From: an uncultured Slackia sp.
GTDB lineage: Bacteria > Actinomycetota > Coriobacteriia > Coriobacteriales > Eggerthellaceae
Direction of reading: 5' to 3'
Length of the DNA: 9,149 nucleotides
NCBI GenBank assembly: GCA_934646845.1
Contig: CAKUEV010000067.1
Location: 1 to 9,149 of the forward strand
Shown here: positions 1-6,453 of the stretch, piece after piece
How positions within the stretch are numbered: position 1 is the stretch's first letter
Layout: every line of letters begins with the position of its first letter
Notes under the pieces: generated by a model
Told to the model about the DNA's origin: nothing
Seen by the model: the letters and a program-made list of their open reading frames with translations, nothing else
Database searches by the model: none
Translations under genes and position numbers: made by a program

Positions 1-70
1 CAACGGCAGCGACCTTGAATCTGCCCAGGCAGAGGTCAGGCGCGTGTACGACGCCGTTATGGCGCAGTAA
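1..70 (+). CDS. 3' end of an upstream gene, probably dephospho-CoA kinase (CoaE)
   Basis: Only the last 22 codons are present, read from position 2 to the TAA at 68-70; the peptide ends in EVRRVYDAVMAQ. An Asn-Gly start followed by a short amphipathic helix (SDLESAQAEVRRVYDAVM) looks like the C-terminal tail of CoaE, where an N-x-G-s-L-e-x-L-x-x-q-V pattern is common. CoaE performs the last step of coenzyme A synthesis, ATP-dependent phosphorylation of dephospho-CoA. The coaE then uvrB order is familiar in Actinobacteria (for example the Rv1631/Rv1633 neighbourhood of M. tuberculosis), which supports the guess. The identity is inferred from a very short tail plus gene order. A terminator follows at once, so it is a transcription unit separate from uvrB. 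Confidence 0.5.
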   Translation, partial: NGSDLESAQAEVRRVYDAVMAQ

Positions 71-88
71 ATTCGAATGATCATGGAG

Positions 89-120
89 AAGGCGTCGATG
101 CATGCGGCGCCTTTTTTATT
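89..120 (+). terminator. Intrinsic terminator of the upstream (coaE-like) gene
   Basis: A stem AAGGCGTCG (89-97) pairs with CGGCGCCTT (105-113) with one G-U pair and a 7-base loop. It runs into a T tract (112-117). It sits 18 bases after the upstream stop codon and before the uvrB promoter. Confidence 0.85.
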
Positions 121-133
121 TGCGGTTCGTTTA

Positions 134-147
134 CGAACAGTTGTTCG
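134..147 (+). promoter_or_regulatory. LexA (SOS) box upstream of uvrB
   Basis: CGAACAGTTGTTCG is a perfect match to the Gram-positive/actinobacterial LexA operator core CGAAC-N4-GTTCG. It lies 54 bases before the uvrB start codon, in the region expected for the -35 element. Its location before a nucleotide-excision-repair gene fits SOS induction after DNA damage. A third half-site, GTTCG at 125-129, lies the same 4 bases to the left, so 125-138 forms the reverse-facing palindrome GTTCG-N4-CGAAC. Confidence 0.85.
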
Positions 148-160
148 TTTTGTGGTAGCA

Positions 161-166
161 TAGATT
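161..166 (+). promoter_or_regulatory. Possible -10 element of the uvrB promoter
   Basis: TAGATT matches 4 of 6 bases of TATAAT and lies 14 bases after the SOS box. No good -35 hexamer exists at the right distance; the SOS box covers that region. Transcription would start near 172, just before the ribosome binding site at 188-195. Confidence 0.4.
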
Positions 167-200
167 GATACAAGGCCGCATCGCGTGAAAGGGAGTTCGC

Positions 201-2360
201 ATGAGCAGCCACTTGAGCAATATCGAAGGCGCCGCCATGGAGGGCAAATTGCCCGAAGTGCGCCTTGCGAATGCGCCGTTTCGCGTTGTGAGCCCCTACG
301 ATCCTTCGGGCGATCAGCCACAGGCTATTCAAAAGCTCGCCGATGGGGTAGAGCGCGGCCTGCGCTATCAAAACCTTTTGGGCGTCACGGGCTCGGGCAA
401 AACGTTCACCATGGCGAAAGTCATCGAGGCAACTCAGAAGCCCACGCTCGTCATGGCGCCGAATAAAACGCTCGCGGCCCAGCTTGCGGCCGAGCTCAAG
501 GAATTCTTCCCCGATAATGCGGTGGTCTATTTCGTTTCGTATTACGACTACTACCAGCCTGAGGCGTACGTGCCTTCTACCGACACCTTCATTGAGAAAG
601 ATGCATCAATCAACGAAGAGGTCGAGAAGCTGCGCCATGCCGCGACATCGAGCCTGCTTTCGCGCCGCGATGTAATCGTGGTGGCGTCGGTCAGCTGCAT
701 TTATGGCATCGGCTCGCCGATGGACTATGCAGGCATGGCGGTGTTTCTTGATAAAGAAAAGCCCGCCGAGCGCGACGATGTGATTCATGAGCTCATCGAT
801 ATCCAATACGATCGCAACGATTACGAACTCAAGCGTGGAACCTTCCGCGTGCGCGGCGACGCGCTCGATGTGTTTCCGCCGTATGCTGACAATCCGGTGC
901 GTGTGGAATTCTGGGGCGATGAAATCGAGAGCATCCAGGAAATCGACAACGTGACAGGCGAGAAGCTCAACGAATTCGAGGCGTTGCCCATTTGGCCTGC
1001 GTCGCATTACGTTACCGCGCGCCCGAAAATGGACCGAGCCATTCAAACCATTCAAGACGAGTTGCGCGATCGATTGGCACAGTTCAAAGCCGAAGGCAAG
1101 CTGCTCGAGGCTCAGCGTTTGGAAATGCGCGTGAATTACGATTTGGAAATGCTCGAAACCATGGGCTTTTGCAGCGGCATCGAGAATTACTCGCGGCACC
1201 TTGACGGCCGTGCGCCAGGCGAGCCTGCATATACGCTCCTCGACTATTTCCCGAAAGATTTCCTCTGCATCATCGACGAGAGCCATGTCACGGTGCCGCA
1301 AATTCGTGGCATGCACGAAGGCGACCGCAGTCGAAAAGTCACGCTCGCCGAGCATGGTTTCCGTTTGCCGAGCTGCCTCGACAACCGCCCTTTGCGCTTC
1401 GACGAATTCGAGCAGCGCGTGCCCCAGTTCATTTACGTGTCGGCCACGCCGGGCGATTACGAGGAGAAGGTCAGCCAACAGCAGGTCGAGCAAATTATTC
1501 GTCCTACGGGGTTGCTCGATCCCGATATCGACGTGCGGCCTATTGCGAGCCAAATCGACGACATTATCGACGAAGCGCGCGAGTGCGCTGGCGCCAACGA
1601 GCGCGTGCTTATTACCACGCTCACGAAGAAAATGGCGGAAGATCTCACCGACCATCTGCTTGATCAGGGGATTCGTGCTCGCTATATGCATTCCGACATC
1701 GCAACGCTTGAGCGTGTCGAGATTCTGCGCGATTTGCGCCGTGGCGAATTCGACGTGCTTGTGGGCATCAACCTGCTGCGCGAGGGCCTCGACTTGCCCG
1801 AAGTATCGCTCGTAGCCATTCTTGACGCCGATAAAGAGGGCTTTCTGCGCAACTACCGCAGCCTTATTCAGACAATCGGCCGCGCCGCGCGAAACGACCA
1901 TGGCCATGTGATTATGTATGCCGACAAAATCACCGATTCCATGGACAAGGCGATTTCCGAAACGCGCCGCCGCCGCGAGATTCAGATGGCCTATAACGAG
2001 GAGCACGGCATAACGCCGAAAACTATCAAGAAGGCCATCAACGACGTCATGGGCTTCATGAACGATGGCGACGGCAACCAGGTGGGCAGTGCCGAAGAGG
2101 TGAACCGCCAGCTCGCCGAGCTTTCGCGCAGCGAAGTCATGCGTGTGATTTCAAGCATGGAAGACGATATGGCCGCCGCCGCCCAGGCGATGGATTTCGA
2201 GCGCGCCGCGCAGCTTCGCGATGAGGTGGTGCGCTTGAAGGCTCAGATGCAAGGCGAATCGGAAAAAGATGTGCTCGCCGATTTGAAGAAGACGGCTCGC
2301 AAGGGGAGCGCGTTTGGCAATCGCAAGAATTCCGCCTACGGAAGTTCTCGAAGGAGCTAG
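201..2360 (+). CDS. uvrB: Excinuclease ABC subunit UvrB
   Basis: UvrB is the central helicase-fold subunit of nucleotide excision repair. It is loaded on damaged DNA by UvrA, verifies the lesion and recruits UvrC for incision. The 719-residue protein has all expected parts: Walker A GVTGSGKT (61-68), the damage-probing beta-hairpin around [17 protein letters not shown] (114-130), the signature [11 protein letters not shown] (323-333), Walker B DESH (359-362), motif [14 protein letters not shown] (522-534), motif [11 protein letters not shown] (557-565), and the C-terminal UVR helical hairpin (about 645-682) that binds UvrC. The length is usual for the family. The ATG at 201 is chosen because AAAGGGAG (188-195) sits 5 bases upstream; a second ATG at 237 has no comparable site. 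The residues before [14 protein letters not shown] make a slightly long N-terminus. The last 30 residues are a basic, low-complexity tail. Expression is probably SOS-controlled through the operator at 134-147. No truncation or frameshift is visible. Confidence 0.98.
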   Translation: MSSHLSNIEGAAMEGKLPEVRLANAPFRVVSPYDPSGDQPQAIQKLADGVERGLRYQNLLGVTGSGKTFTMAKVIEATQKPTLVMAPNKTLAAQLAAELKEFFPDNAVVYFVSYYDYYQPEAYVPSTDTFIEKDASINEEVEKLRHAATSSLLSRRDVIVVASVSCIYGIGSPMDYAGMAVFLDKEKPAERDDVIHELIDIQYDRNDYELKRGTFRVRGDALDVFPPYADNPVRVEFWGDEIESIQEIDNVTGEKLNEFEALPIWPASHYVTARPKMDRAIQTIQDELRDRLAQFKAEGKLLEAQRLEMRVNYDLEMLETMGFCSGIENYSRHLDGRAPGEPAYTLLDYFPKDFLCIIDESHVTVPQIRGMHEGDRSRKVTLAEHGFRLPSCLDNRPLRFDEFEQRVPQFIYVSATPGDYEEKVSQQQVEQIIRPTGLLDPDIDVRPIASQIDDIIDEARECAGANERVLITTLTKKMAEDLTDHLLDQGIRARYMHSDIATLERVEILRDLRRGEFDVLVGINLLREGLDLPEVSLVAILDADKEGFLRNYRSLIQTIGRAARNDHGHVIMYADKITDSMDKAISETRRRREIQMAYNEEHGITPKTIKKAINDVMGFMNDGDGNQVGSAEEVNRQLAELSRSEVMRVISSMEDDMAAAAQAMDFERAAQLRDEVVRLKAQMQGESEKDVLADLKKTARKGSAFGNRKNSAYGSSRRS

Positions 2361-2371
2361 CTCGTTTCGCC

Positions 2372-2524
2372 GCAGCCCGTATCTGCCGTGGCGGGCTCTT
2401 CCGAAGGCGCACGCGCGGCTACCGTTCGCTTCGCTTACTATGCGCCGCGCTGCGGTTTCCAGTTTTAGATGAAGATGAGAAACCGAGCGCTTCTGCAAAA
2501 CCCACCACGGCAGATACGGGCTGC
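2372..2524. repeat. 153-bp imperfect palindrome with 24-base inverted ends
   Basis: The left arm (2372-2395) and right arm (2501-2524) are inverted repeats that pair over 24 positions with one C-A mismatch; the outer 20 (GCAGCCCGTATCTGCCGTGG and its complement) are perfect. Between the arms are further inverted repeats: GCGCGGC (2413-2419) with GCCGCGC (2444-2450), and CGGTTTC (2453-2459) with GAAACCG (2479-2485). The left arm can also fold locally, AGCCCG (2374-2379) with CGGGCT (2392-2397), which would compete with the long stem. No flanking duplication or T tract was found and no protein is evident inside. It may be a MITE-like or other dispersed intergenic repeat, or a structured 3' end of the uvrB transcript. 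Confidence 0.7.
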
Positions 2525-2561
2525 TACGTATTTTGCGGAGCGCTTTGGCGTGGAGCGTATG

Positions 2562-2597
2562 CGCGTCGGAATGCCCCGAAGCTTATGGGGCGACGCG
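2562..2597. repeat. Bulged hairpin in the uvrB-MFS gap
   Basis: CGCGTC (2562-2567) pairs with GACGCG (2592-2597), and GCCCC (2573-2577) pairs with GGGGC (2587-2591). Five unpaired bases (2568-2572) lie on the left side only, and the loop has 9 bases. No T tract follows, so it is not a standard terminator. The rest of the gap from 2525 to about 2650 shows no convincing gene. Confidence 0.45.
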
Positions 2598-2662
2598 GGC
2601 GTCTTCGGAGGAGTGGCTGGATGGTGCTTGCGGCACGGGTGGCCGATTGTTTCCTGTTCGTT

Positions 2663-2731
2663 AATTCATCAAATTGCATAAAAATGTATGAATTCAGGCT
2701 TTATTTCTGCGCCATGCTCCCTTAATATACT
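2663..2731 (+). promoter_or_regulatory. AT-rich promoter/operator region of the MFS gene
   Basis: This is the only strongly AT-rich stretch in the gap. AATTCAT (2663-2669) and ATGAATT (2688-2694) form an inverted repeat, and within it TTGCATAAAAATGTATG (2674-2690) resembles an ArgR box (TG-N-AT-W4-AT-N-CA) with a mismatch in the right half. A plausible -10 is TAATAT (2723-2728) or TATACT (2726-2731); the -35 is weak (TTTATT, 2700-2705). Regulator identity is a guess. Confidence 0.4.
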
Positions 2732-2764
2732 GAAGGTTTATCAATAATCGGCAGAAAGGGAGCA

Positions 2765-3988
2765 ATGAGCACTCATTCTAAAGGCAAGGCTTCTGAAATG
2801 AAGCACTATGCAGGCAAGGCCGTTTTCTCGGCTGCTGTGGGCCATGCGCTTGACGGCCTGGATCTTATGATTCTGAGCTTCGCGCTTTCCGGCATCATGG
2901 CGACGTTCGCCGTCGACAATACCACTGCAGGCATGCTTACCTCCATCACGTTGGCTGGCGCCTTCCTTGGTGGTTTGATTTTCGGAAAACTTGCTGACAA
3001 ATATGGCCGAATTAAAGTCCTTACGTATTCGGTCATTTTTTTTGGCGTGTTCACCCTGGGTTCAGCCTTCGCGCCTAACTTCGAGGTAATGGCCCTTTGC
3101 CGCTTCCTCGCTGGCTTGGGTATTGGCGCCGAGTTTGGCCTGGGCATGGCGATTGCTGCCGAGGTCTCGAGCCCCGAGAATCGCGCGAAAAGCACGAGCG
3201 CCGTTGGCCTGGGCTTCCAGGTTGGCGTGCTGTGCGCTTCGCTCTCTTCTGCGCCCATCATTGCGGCGTTTGGCTGGCGCGGCCTGTTCGTGGTCGGCTT
3301 CATTCCCGCCATTATCGCGATCATCATTCGTGCGTTCGTTCCCGAGCCGCCGATTTATGAGGAGCACAAGGCTTCTGGCAAGGCCCACGGCAAGCTGAGC
3401 GACCTGTTCGCCACCCCTGAGCGCGCTAAGTTCTCGATCATCATTATTATCCTGTGCACCGTTCAGAACGCCGGCTATTTCGGAATCATGACGTGGCTTC
3501 CCAAATACCTGAACTCTGAGCTCGGTCTGAGCCTTACGTCTACGGGCCTGTGGACCGCCGTGACGGTTTTGGGCATGATGATCGGCATTTCTGCCTTCGG
3601 CTTCTTGGCCGATAAGGCTGGCCGTCGTCCTGCGTTCTGGACGTTCCAGGTTGGCGCTGCTGCGATGATCATCATTTATAGCCAGCTCACCGATCCCACG
3701 GCGCTGCTCATCGGCGGTTTCTTCATGGGCATGTTCGCCAACGGCATGATCGGCGGCTACGGCACCCTGATTGCCGAGCTGTTCCCGACCGAGATGCGTG
3801 GCACCGCGCAAACCGCGCTGTACAACGCCGGTCGTTTCATCGGTGGCGCTTCCGCCCCAGTGGTTATTCCGATGATCGCTGCTGGCCATGGCTTCGGCTT
3901 CGCCATCGGCTGCGTTTCCTGCATCTATGTGGTCGCTTTCATCGCGATGTTCTTCATTCCCGAGAAGAAGGGCGCTACGCTCGAATAG
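2765..3988 (+). CDS. MFS transporter, aromatic-acid/organic-acid:H+ symporter-like
   Basis: This 407-residue integral membrane protein has the length and hydrophobic pattern of a 12-helix major facilitator. Motif A appears twice as expected: GKLADKYGR (74-82) between helices 2 and 3, and GFLADKAGRR (279-288) between helices 8 and 9. Helix 1 carries the charged DGLD (30-33), helix 4 begins CRFLAGLGIGAEFG (112-125) followed by a conserved EVSSPENR (133-140), and the second half holds ELFPTEMRGTAQ (338-349) followed by YNAGRFIGG (353-361). This set is typical of the group containing aromatic-acid, niacin, sialate and other carboxylate carriers, probably proton-driven. The substrate cannot be read from sequence. 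The ATG at 2765 follows AGAAAGG (2753-2759) at 5 bases. The gene stands alone: its own promoter region lies upstream and a strong terminator 32 bases downstream. No catabolic partner gene is adjacent. Confidence 0.9.
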   Translation: MSTHSKGKASEMKHYAGKAVFSAAVGHALDGLDLMILSFALSGIMATFAVDNTTAGMLTSITLAGAFLGGLIFGKLADKYGRIKVLTYSVIFFGVFTLGSAFAPNFEVMALCRFLAGLGIGAEFGLGMAIAAEVSSPENRAKSTSAVGLGFQVGVLCASLSSAPIIAAFGWRGLFVVGFIPAIIAIIIRAFVPEPPIYEEHKASGKAHGKLSDLFATPERAKFSIIIIILCTVQNAGYFGIMTWLPKYLNSELGLSLTSTGLWTAVTVLGMMIGISAFGFLADKAGRRPAFWTFQVGAAAMIIIYSQLTDPTALLIGGFFMGMFANGMIGGYGTLIAELFPTEMRGTAQTALYNAGRFIGGASAPVVIPMIAAGHGFGFAIGCVSCIYVVAFIAMFFIPEKKGATLE

Positions 3989-4020
3989 CGGCTGGCCAGT
4001 TTGCTTGGCTGTCATACCCG

Positions 4021-4052
4021 AAAAGGCGTCCTCACTGAGAGGGCGCCTTTTT
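4021..4052 (+). terminator. Intrinsic terminator of the MFS gene
   Basis: A 13-pair stem joins 4021-4033 (AAAAGGCGTCCTC) to 4039-4051 (GAGGGCGCCTTTT) with one G-U pair and a 5-base loop (actga), ending in a run of five T (4048-4052). It begins 32 bases after the MFS stop codon. Confidence 0.93.
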
Positions 4053-4066
4053 CGTGCGCTATTTCG

Positions 4067-4088
4067 CCTGGCAGGCATGGGCGCCAGG
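4067..4088. repeat. Small inverted repeat after the MFS terminator
   Basis: CCTGGC (4067-4072) and GCCAGG (4083-4088) can form a 6-pair stem with a 10-base loop. No function can be assigned. Confidence 0.3.
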
Positions 4089-4095
4089 TCCTAAA

Positions 4096-4160
4096 TTGCA
4101 AATGGCGCCAATTTTGACCACGATCCGCGTGGGGGTGGTCAAAACTGGCGCCATTCGCAA
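4096..4160. repeat. Hairpin repeat unit 1 (two inverted copies of a 26-base motif)
   Basis: The motif starting TTGCAAATGGCGCC occupies 4096-4121, and its reverse complement (starting TTGCGAATGGCGCC when read on the minus strand) occupies 4135-4160. They agree at 24 of 26 positions, giving a long hairpin with a 13-base loop (4122-4134). Each arm contains its own GGCGCC palindrome and ends in TTTTGACCAC. The unit lies between two convergent genes, a usual place for REP-like palindromic repeats. The bases between this and the next unit (4161-4303) show nothing I recognise. Confidence 0.8.
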
Positions 4161-4303
4161 ACTGCATTCCCGCGAGATTTCCTCAAAGCTCTTCTGGAGA
4201 TGATCAGCTCTCGCAAAACCCCAGGTGAGCAAGATTCCGAAAGTAAGAGCCGCGAATCGGGTGAGCCAAGCGGAGGCGGGGCGCGCGTTGGGGCGAGCCA
4301 AAA

Positions 4304-4368
4304 TTGCGAATGGTGCCGGTTTTGACCGCTCTTTCGCAAATCATGGTCAGAATCGCCGCCATTTGCAA
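4304..4368. repeat. Hairpin repeat unit 2 (diverged inverted copies of the same motif)
   Basis: The same motif recurs at 4304-4327 (TTGCGAATGGTGCC, then GGTTTTGACC) and inverted at 4345-4368 (TTGCAAATGGCGGC on the minus strand). The arms are more diverged from each other than in unit 1, with a 17-base loop (4328-4344). The unit has the same total span, 65 bases, as unit 1, and the same orientation, which argues for duplication of a whole hairpin and not chance. Confidence 0.75.
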
Positions 4369-4415
4369 ACGCCGTCTTTGCAGGGTCCTTTCGCTCGCGG
4401 CCCTTTGCGCGAAAC

Positions 4416-5747
4416 TTATGCGGTCACAGGCACGCCTTCGCCGAAAAGCAGCTCGTGCTCGGGGCCGGTAAGGGCCGCTCGGGCCTGGTCGCGCAGGTTG
4501 TTCATTCCGCTGAGGAACTGGCGATACATCACGAGCGTAAGGTATCGACCCATGGTCGAAGGCACGAGGCATTCATCGTCGTCGACATCGAATGCGCCAT
4601 TCGCGCGCATGAAGCCCATTTCAACGGGCATCGCCGCGTCGACGCTTTTGCCGAACATCTCCTTGAAGGCTCGCTTGTCGAAACGCAGCTGGTAGAGCCC
4701 GAGCAAGAAGCAGTAGCGCATGTGGTCGTGCTCGCGCACGGGCATTTGGCCCATGATTGACATGTGGCCGTGTTCAATCGCCTCGTTGTACTCACGCAGG
4801 CTGAAGGTGTTCACGTAGAGCTTCCCGTTCAAATATGAAATCGATCCCGAGCCAATGGCGGGGTATTCGTCGTAGCTCACTTGCAGCTCTTCTACGGGCA
4901 GCTCGTGGTCTTGCTCACCCTTTTCGTTCAAGCGGTTGAACGTCCATACGGTTTCGCGCTTGAATGCGGGGGTATCGCCGCCGCAAAGGCCCTCGTCGAG
5001 CATCTTGTAGAACTCGAACTCGCGATTGTAGTCCATGGTGCCGAGCGACTGCTCCATCTTGCGCGTTGTGGCGCTTGAGACGTAAAGCGGGCTGAACGTG
5101 GTTTGACGGCAGCCGCATTGCTTGATTTTCTCGATGTCGTCGAGCAAAATCTCTTCGGTTTGGGAGGGGAAATTGAAAATCATGTCGACGTTGAGGGAAT
5201 CGAAGCGCGATGCCGCATTGCCGATGCGTTCGAGAATCTCTTCGCCCGAACCGTATTTCTTGCAGCGGTCCATCTGCGTGAGCAGTTCGTTGTTGAAGCT
5301 TTGCACGCCTACCGAAAGGCGATTAACGCGCCCGTTCAGCGCCGAAAGCCAGGGGTCCACGAGGTGGTTCGGGTTGGTTTCGCAGGCAACTTCTTTGATG
5401 TTGAAATTTTCGCCGGCCATATCGATGGTGCGGCAGAGCTCGTCGAGCAAAATGGTAGGCGTGCCGCCGCCGAAGTACAGGCTTTCGAAGTCGTAGCCCA
5501 TATCTTTGAGCATCATCATTTCACGACGAAGGTTCTTGAAGTACGGTCGCGCGGTTGCCTCGCGGAAGGGGTAGCGGTTGAAGCTGCAGTAGGGGCACAG
5601 CACCTCGCAGAAAGGCACGTGCAGGTACAGCATGTATTTGCGTCCCGGTTCGGGGCCGGGCAGGAATTTCTCGGTTGTGGGGTCGATAACGAGATGGCTC
5701 TTCGTGATGTTTTTGACGATCCCCGTGAGCATGCGTTCGCTCAGCAT
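4416..5747 (-). CDS. HemW/HemN-like radical SAM protein (coproporphyrinogen III oxidase family)
   Basis: This 443-residue protein binds a [4Fe-4S] cluster through HVPFCEVLCPYC (43-54; Cys47, Cys51, Cys54) and has the SAM-binding GGGTPT (93-98), ETNP (123-126) and RLSVGVQSF (143-151) motifs of the HemN/HemW group. The C-terminal part (about 340-425) resembles the HemN_C domain, ending with VPSTMGRYLTLVM. The extra cysteine of true HemN (CX3CX2CXC) is missing: Cys54 is followed by Ser-Phe. It is therefore not the oxygen-independent coproporphyrinogen oxidase proper. Related proteins include the heme chaperone HemW and the heme-degrading ChuW/HutW methyltransferases; which applies here is unresolved. 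The N-terminal ~37 residues precede the usual family start. The chosen ATG has AAGGAG (5755-5760 on the complement) 7 bases upstream. It is a single-gene unit, convergent with the MFS gene. Role in tetrapyrrole chemistry is family-based inference. Confidence 0.88.
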   Translation of the reverse strand: MLSERMLTGIVKNITKSHLVIDPTTEKFLPGPEPGRKYMLYLHVPFCEVLCPYCSFNRYPFREATARPYFKNLRREMMMLKDMGYDFESLYFGGGTPTILLDELCRTIDMAGENFNIKEVACETNPNHLVDPWLSALNGRVNRLSVGVQSFNNELLTQMDRCKKYGSGEEILERIGNAASRFDSLNVDMIFNFPSQTEEILLDDIEKIKQCGCRQTTFSPLYVSSATTRKMEQSLGTMDYNREFEFYKMLDEGLCGGDTPAFKRETVWTFNRLNEKGEQDHELPVEELQVSYDEYPAIGSGSISYLNGKLYVNTFSLREYNEAIEHGHMSIMGQMPVREHDHMRYCFLLGLYQLRFDKRAFKEMFGKSVDAAMPVEMGFMRANGAFDVDDDECLVPSTMGRYLTLVMYRQFLSGMNNLRDQARAALTGPEHELLFGEGVPVTA

Positions 5748-5754
5748 GAAAGCG

Positions 5755-5760
5755 CTCCTT
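5755..5760 (-). promoter_or_regulatory. Ribosome binding site of the radical SAM gene
   Basis: On the minus strand AAGGAG stands 7 bases before the ATG whose first base is 5747. It decides that start against the in-frame ATG six codons in (5732). Confidence 0.8.
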
Positions 5761-5799
5761 GCGTTTGATCGTATTGCCGTAAGGCGTTCGGTCTTGTTG

Positions 5800-5880
5800 G
5801 CGTATAGGTGCGCACATGCGCGAATCTATACGCGACGAACACCACGTTGCCAAGCCTCCCCAGGCTACCCCAAGGCAACG
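5800..5880 (-). promoter_or_regulatory. Structured 5' leader of the radical SAM gene (candidate cis-regulatory RNA)
   Basis: On the minus strand, the leader contains two strong hairpins in series. The first (5880 to 5845) has outer stem CGTTGCC/GGCAACG and inner stem AGCCT/AGGCT with a GGGG loop and an asymmetric G-rich internal loop. The second (5833 to 5800) has outer stem GCGTATAG/CTATACGC and inner stem GCGC/GCGC with a 4-base loop. They lie between a plausible promoter (5900-5927) and the start codon, leaving about 50 bases to the ribosome binding site. I do not recognise a known riboswitch class, and neither hairpin is followed by a T tract. A binding site for a protein or a simple stability element are alternatives. 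Confidence 0.45.
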
Positions 5881-5899
5881 CGCTGTTTTGCATTTGAGC

Positions 5900-5927
5900 A
5901 TACTACCGCTTAGGGAGGCAAAAGCAA
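5900..5927 (-). promoter_or_regulatory. Predicted promoter of the radical SAM gene
   Basis: Reading the minus strand, TTGCTT (5927 to 5922) and TAGTAT (5905 to 5900) are separated by 16 bases. The -10 matches 4 of 6 and the -35 matches 3 of 6. Transcription would start near 5893, giving a leader of about 145 bases. Confidence 0.4.
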
Positions 5928-5945
5928 CCGTAAACCGAATTGTTG

Positions 5946-5974
5946 TTGAAAAGTTAACACGACCAACGTAGATA
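5946..5974 (+). promoter_or_regulatory. Possible divergent promoter into the non-coding region
   Basis: TTGAAA (5946-5951) matches 5 of 6 bases of the -35 consensus; TAGATA (5969-5974) follows at 17 bases but matches only 3 of 6. If used, it would transcribe rightward into the hairpin-rich segment, back to back with the radical SAM promoter. Confidence 0.3.
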
Positions 5975-6098
5975 CACGGAATTTGGTGAGTGGCGAGCGA
6001 ACGATGGCATGGCCGTTCTTCGAGGGGCTCTTGAGTGGTTTTGCCGGCGGGTCGTGCTGGTTTCGCATCTTATTGCGGGAATACGCCTTAGGGGAGGA

Positions 6099-6379
6099 TG
6101 GGCCCGTTGGTCGGGCTTGTGCGCCGGCGGGCCCACGCTACACTGCCGTTCTTGAATGTGGTTGTTCCAACGCGGAGCATTGCCTCCCCCTTACGCCGAA
6201 AGGCCGCCAGCGGCGACCTTTCTGGAAGGGACTTCGGGGCCGGGAGGGAGGAAAGCCCCGAAGGACGCGCTCGTGGCTGGAAGGGTGAGATGCCCGAGCG
6301 CCGAGTTTTCAAGCTCACGGCCGGCTCCAAAGGGAAGGGAACGGGAATGCCGGCCGTTTATCAATCGTGCTCTGCACGA
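6099..6379. other. Hairpin-rich non-coding segment; candidate structured RNA or intergenic repeat
   Basis: No reading frame here looks protein-like (the longest give Arg/Gly/Pro-rich, low-complexity products without motifs). Five inverted repeats lie in about 280 bases: TGGGCCCG/CGGGCCCA (6099-6106 and 6128-6135); GAAAGG-c-CGCC/GGCG-a-CCTTTC with a 3-base loop (6198-6222); CTTCGGGGC/GCCCCGAAG (6232-6240 and 6255-6263); ACGGCCGGC/GCCGGCCGT (6317-6325 and 6349-6357); and TCGTGC/GCACGA with a 3-base loop (6365-6379). A possible promoter lies about 125 bases to the left. It does not match RNase P RNA, tmRNA or SRP RNA by the conserved blocks I know. Strand is not established; stems are symmetric. 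Confidence 0.4.
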
Positions 6380-6453
6380 GTCGAGCGGCTCTTGCGCGAT
6401 GGAAGGGTGAATGCTTGCCGCTTCGACGGTTTTCATAATAAGGGTGCGACGCG

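Noticed and set aside
606..2006. A 466-codon open frame antisense to uvrB
   Set aside because: It is a shadow of strongly biased codons in uvrB. It shows no motif, no ribosome binding site, and an implausible composition, while uvrB is unmistakable on the other strand.
2372..2400. The left arm as an intrinsic terminator for uvrB
   Set aside because: The local stem AGCCCG/CGGGCT has a 12-base loop and is followed by CTTCC, not a T tract.
2469..2681. A 70-codon open frame in the uvrB-MFS gap
   Set aside because: It begins inside the palindromic element and has no ribosome binding site or recognisable motif.
3062..4078. A 338-codon open frame antisense to the MFS gene
   Set aside because: The predicted product is a charged, His/Arg/Glu-rich sequence without hydrophobic core or motif, and it crosses the MFS terminator. 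It is explained by the codon use of the transporter.
4096..4368. A CRISPR array
   Set aside because: The repeats alternate in orientation as hairpin arms, only four copies exist, spacings are 13, 143 and 17 bases, and no cas gene is nearby.
4381..4415. A terminator for the radical SAM gene on the minus strand
   Set aside because: Only a weak 5-pair stem (GGGTC with GGCCC, including G-U) is present and no T tract follows on that strand.
5103..5768. A 221-codon plus-strand frame opposite the radical SAM gene
   Set aside because: It is an antisense shadow of a gene with clear catalytic motifs on the minus strand.
6231..6290. Resemblance of GGGAGGAAAG and GGAAGGGTGA to conserved blocks of RNase P RNA
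   Set aside because: The GAGGAAAGUCC block is not matched, and the conserved 3' blocks (such as GACAGAA and GAGCAAG) are absent downstream. The similarity is limited to short purine-rich strings.
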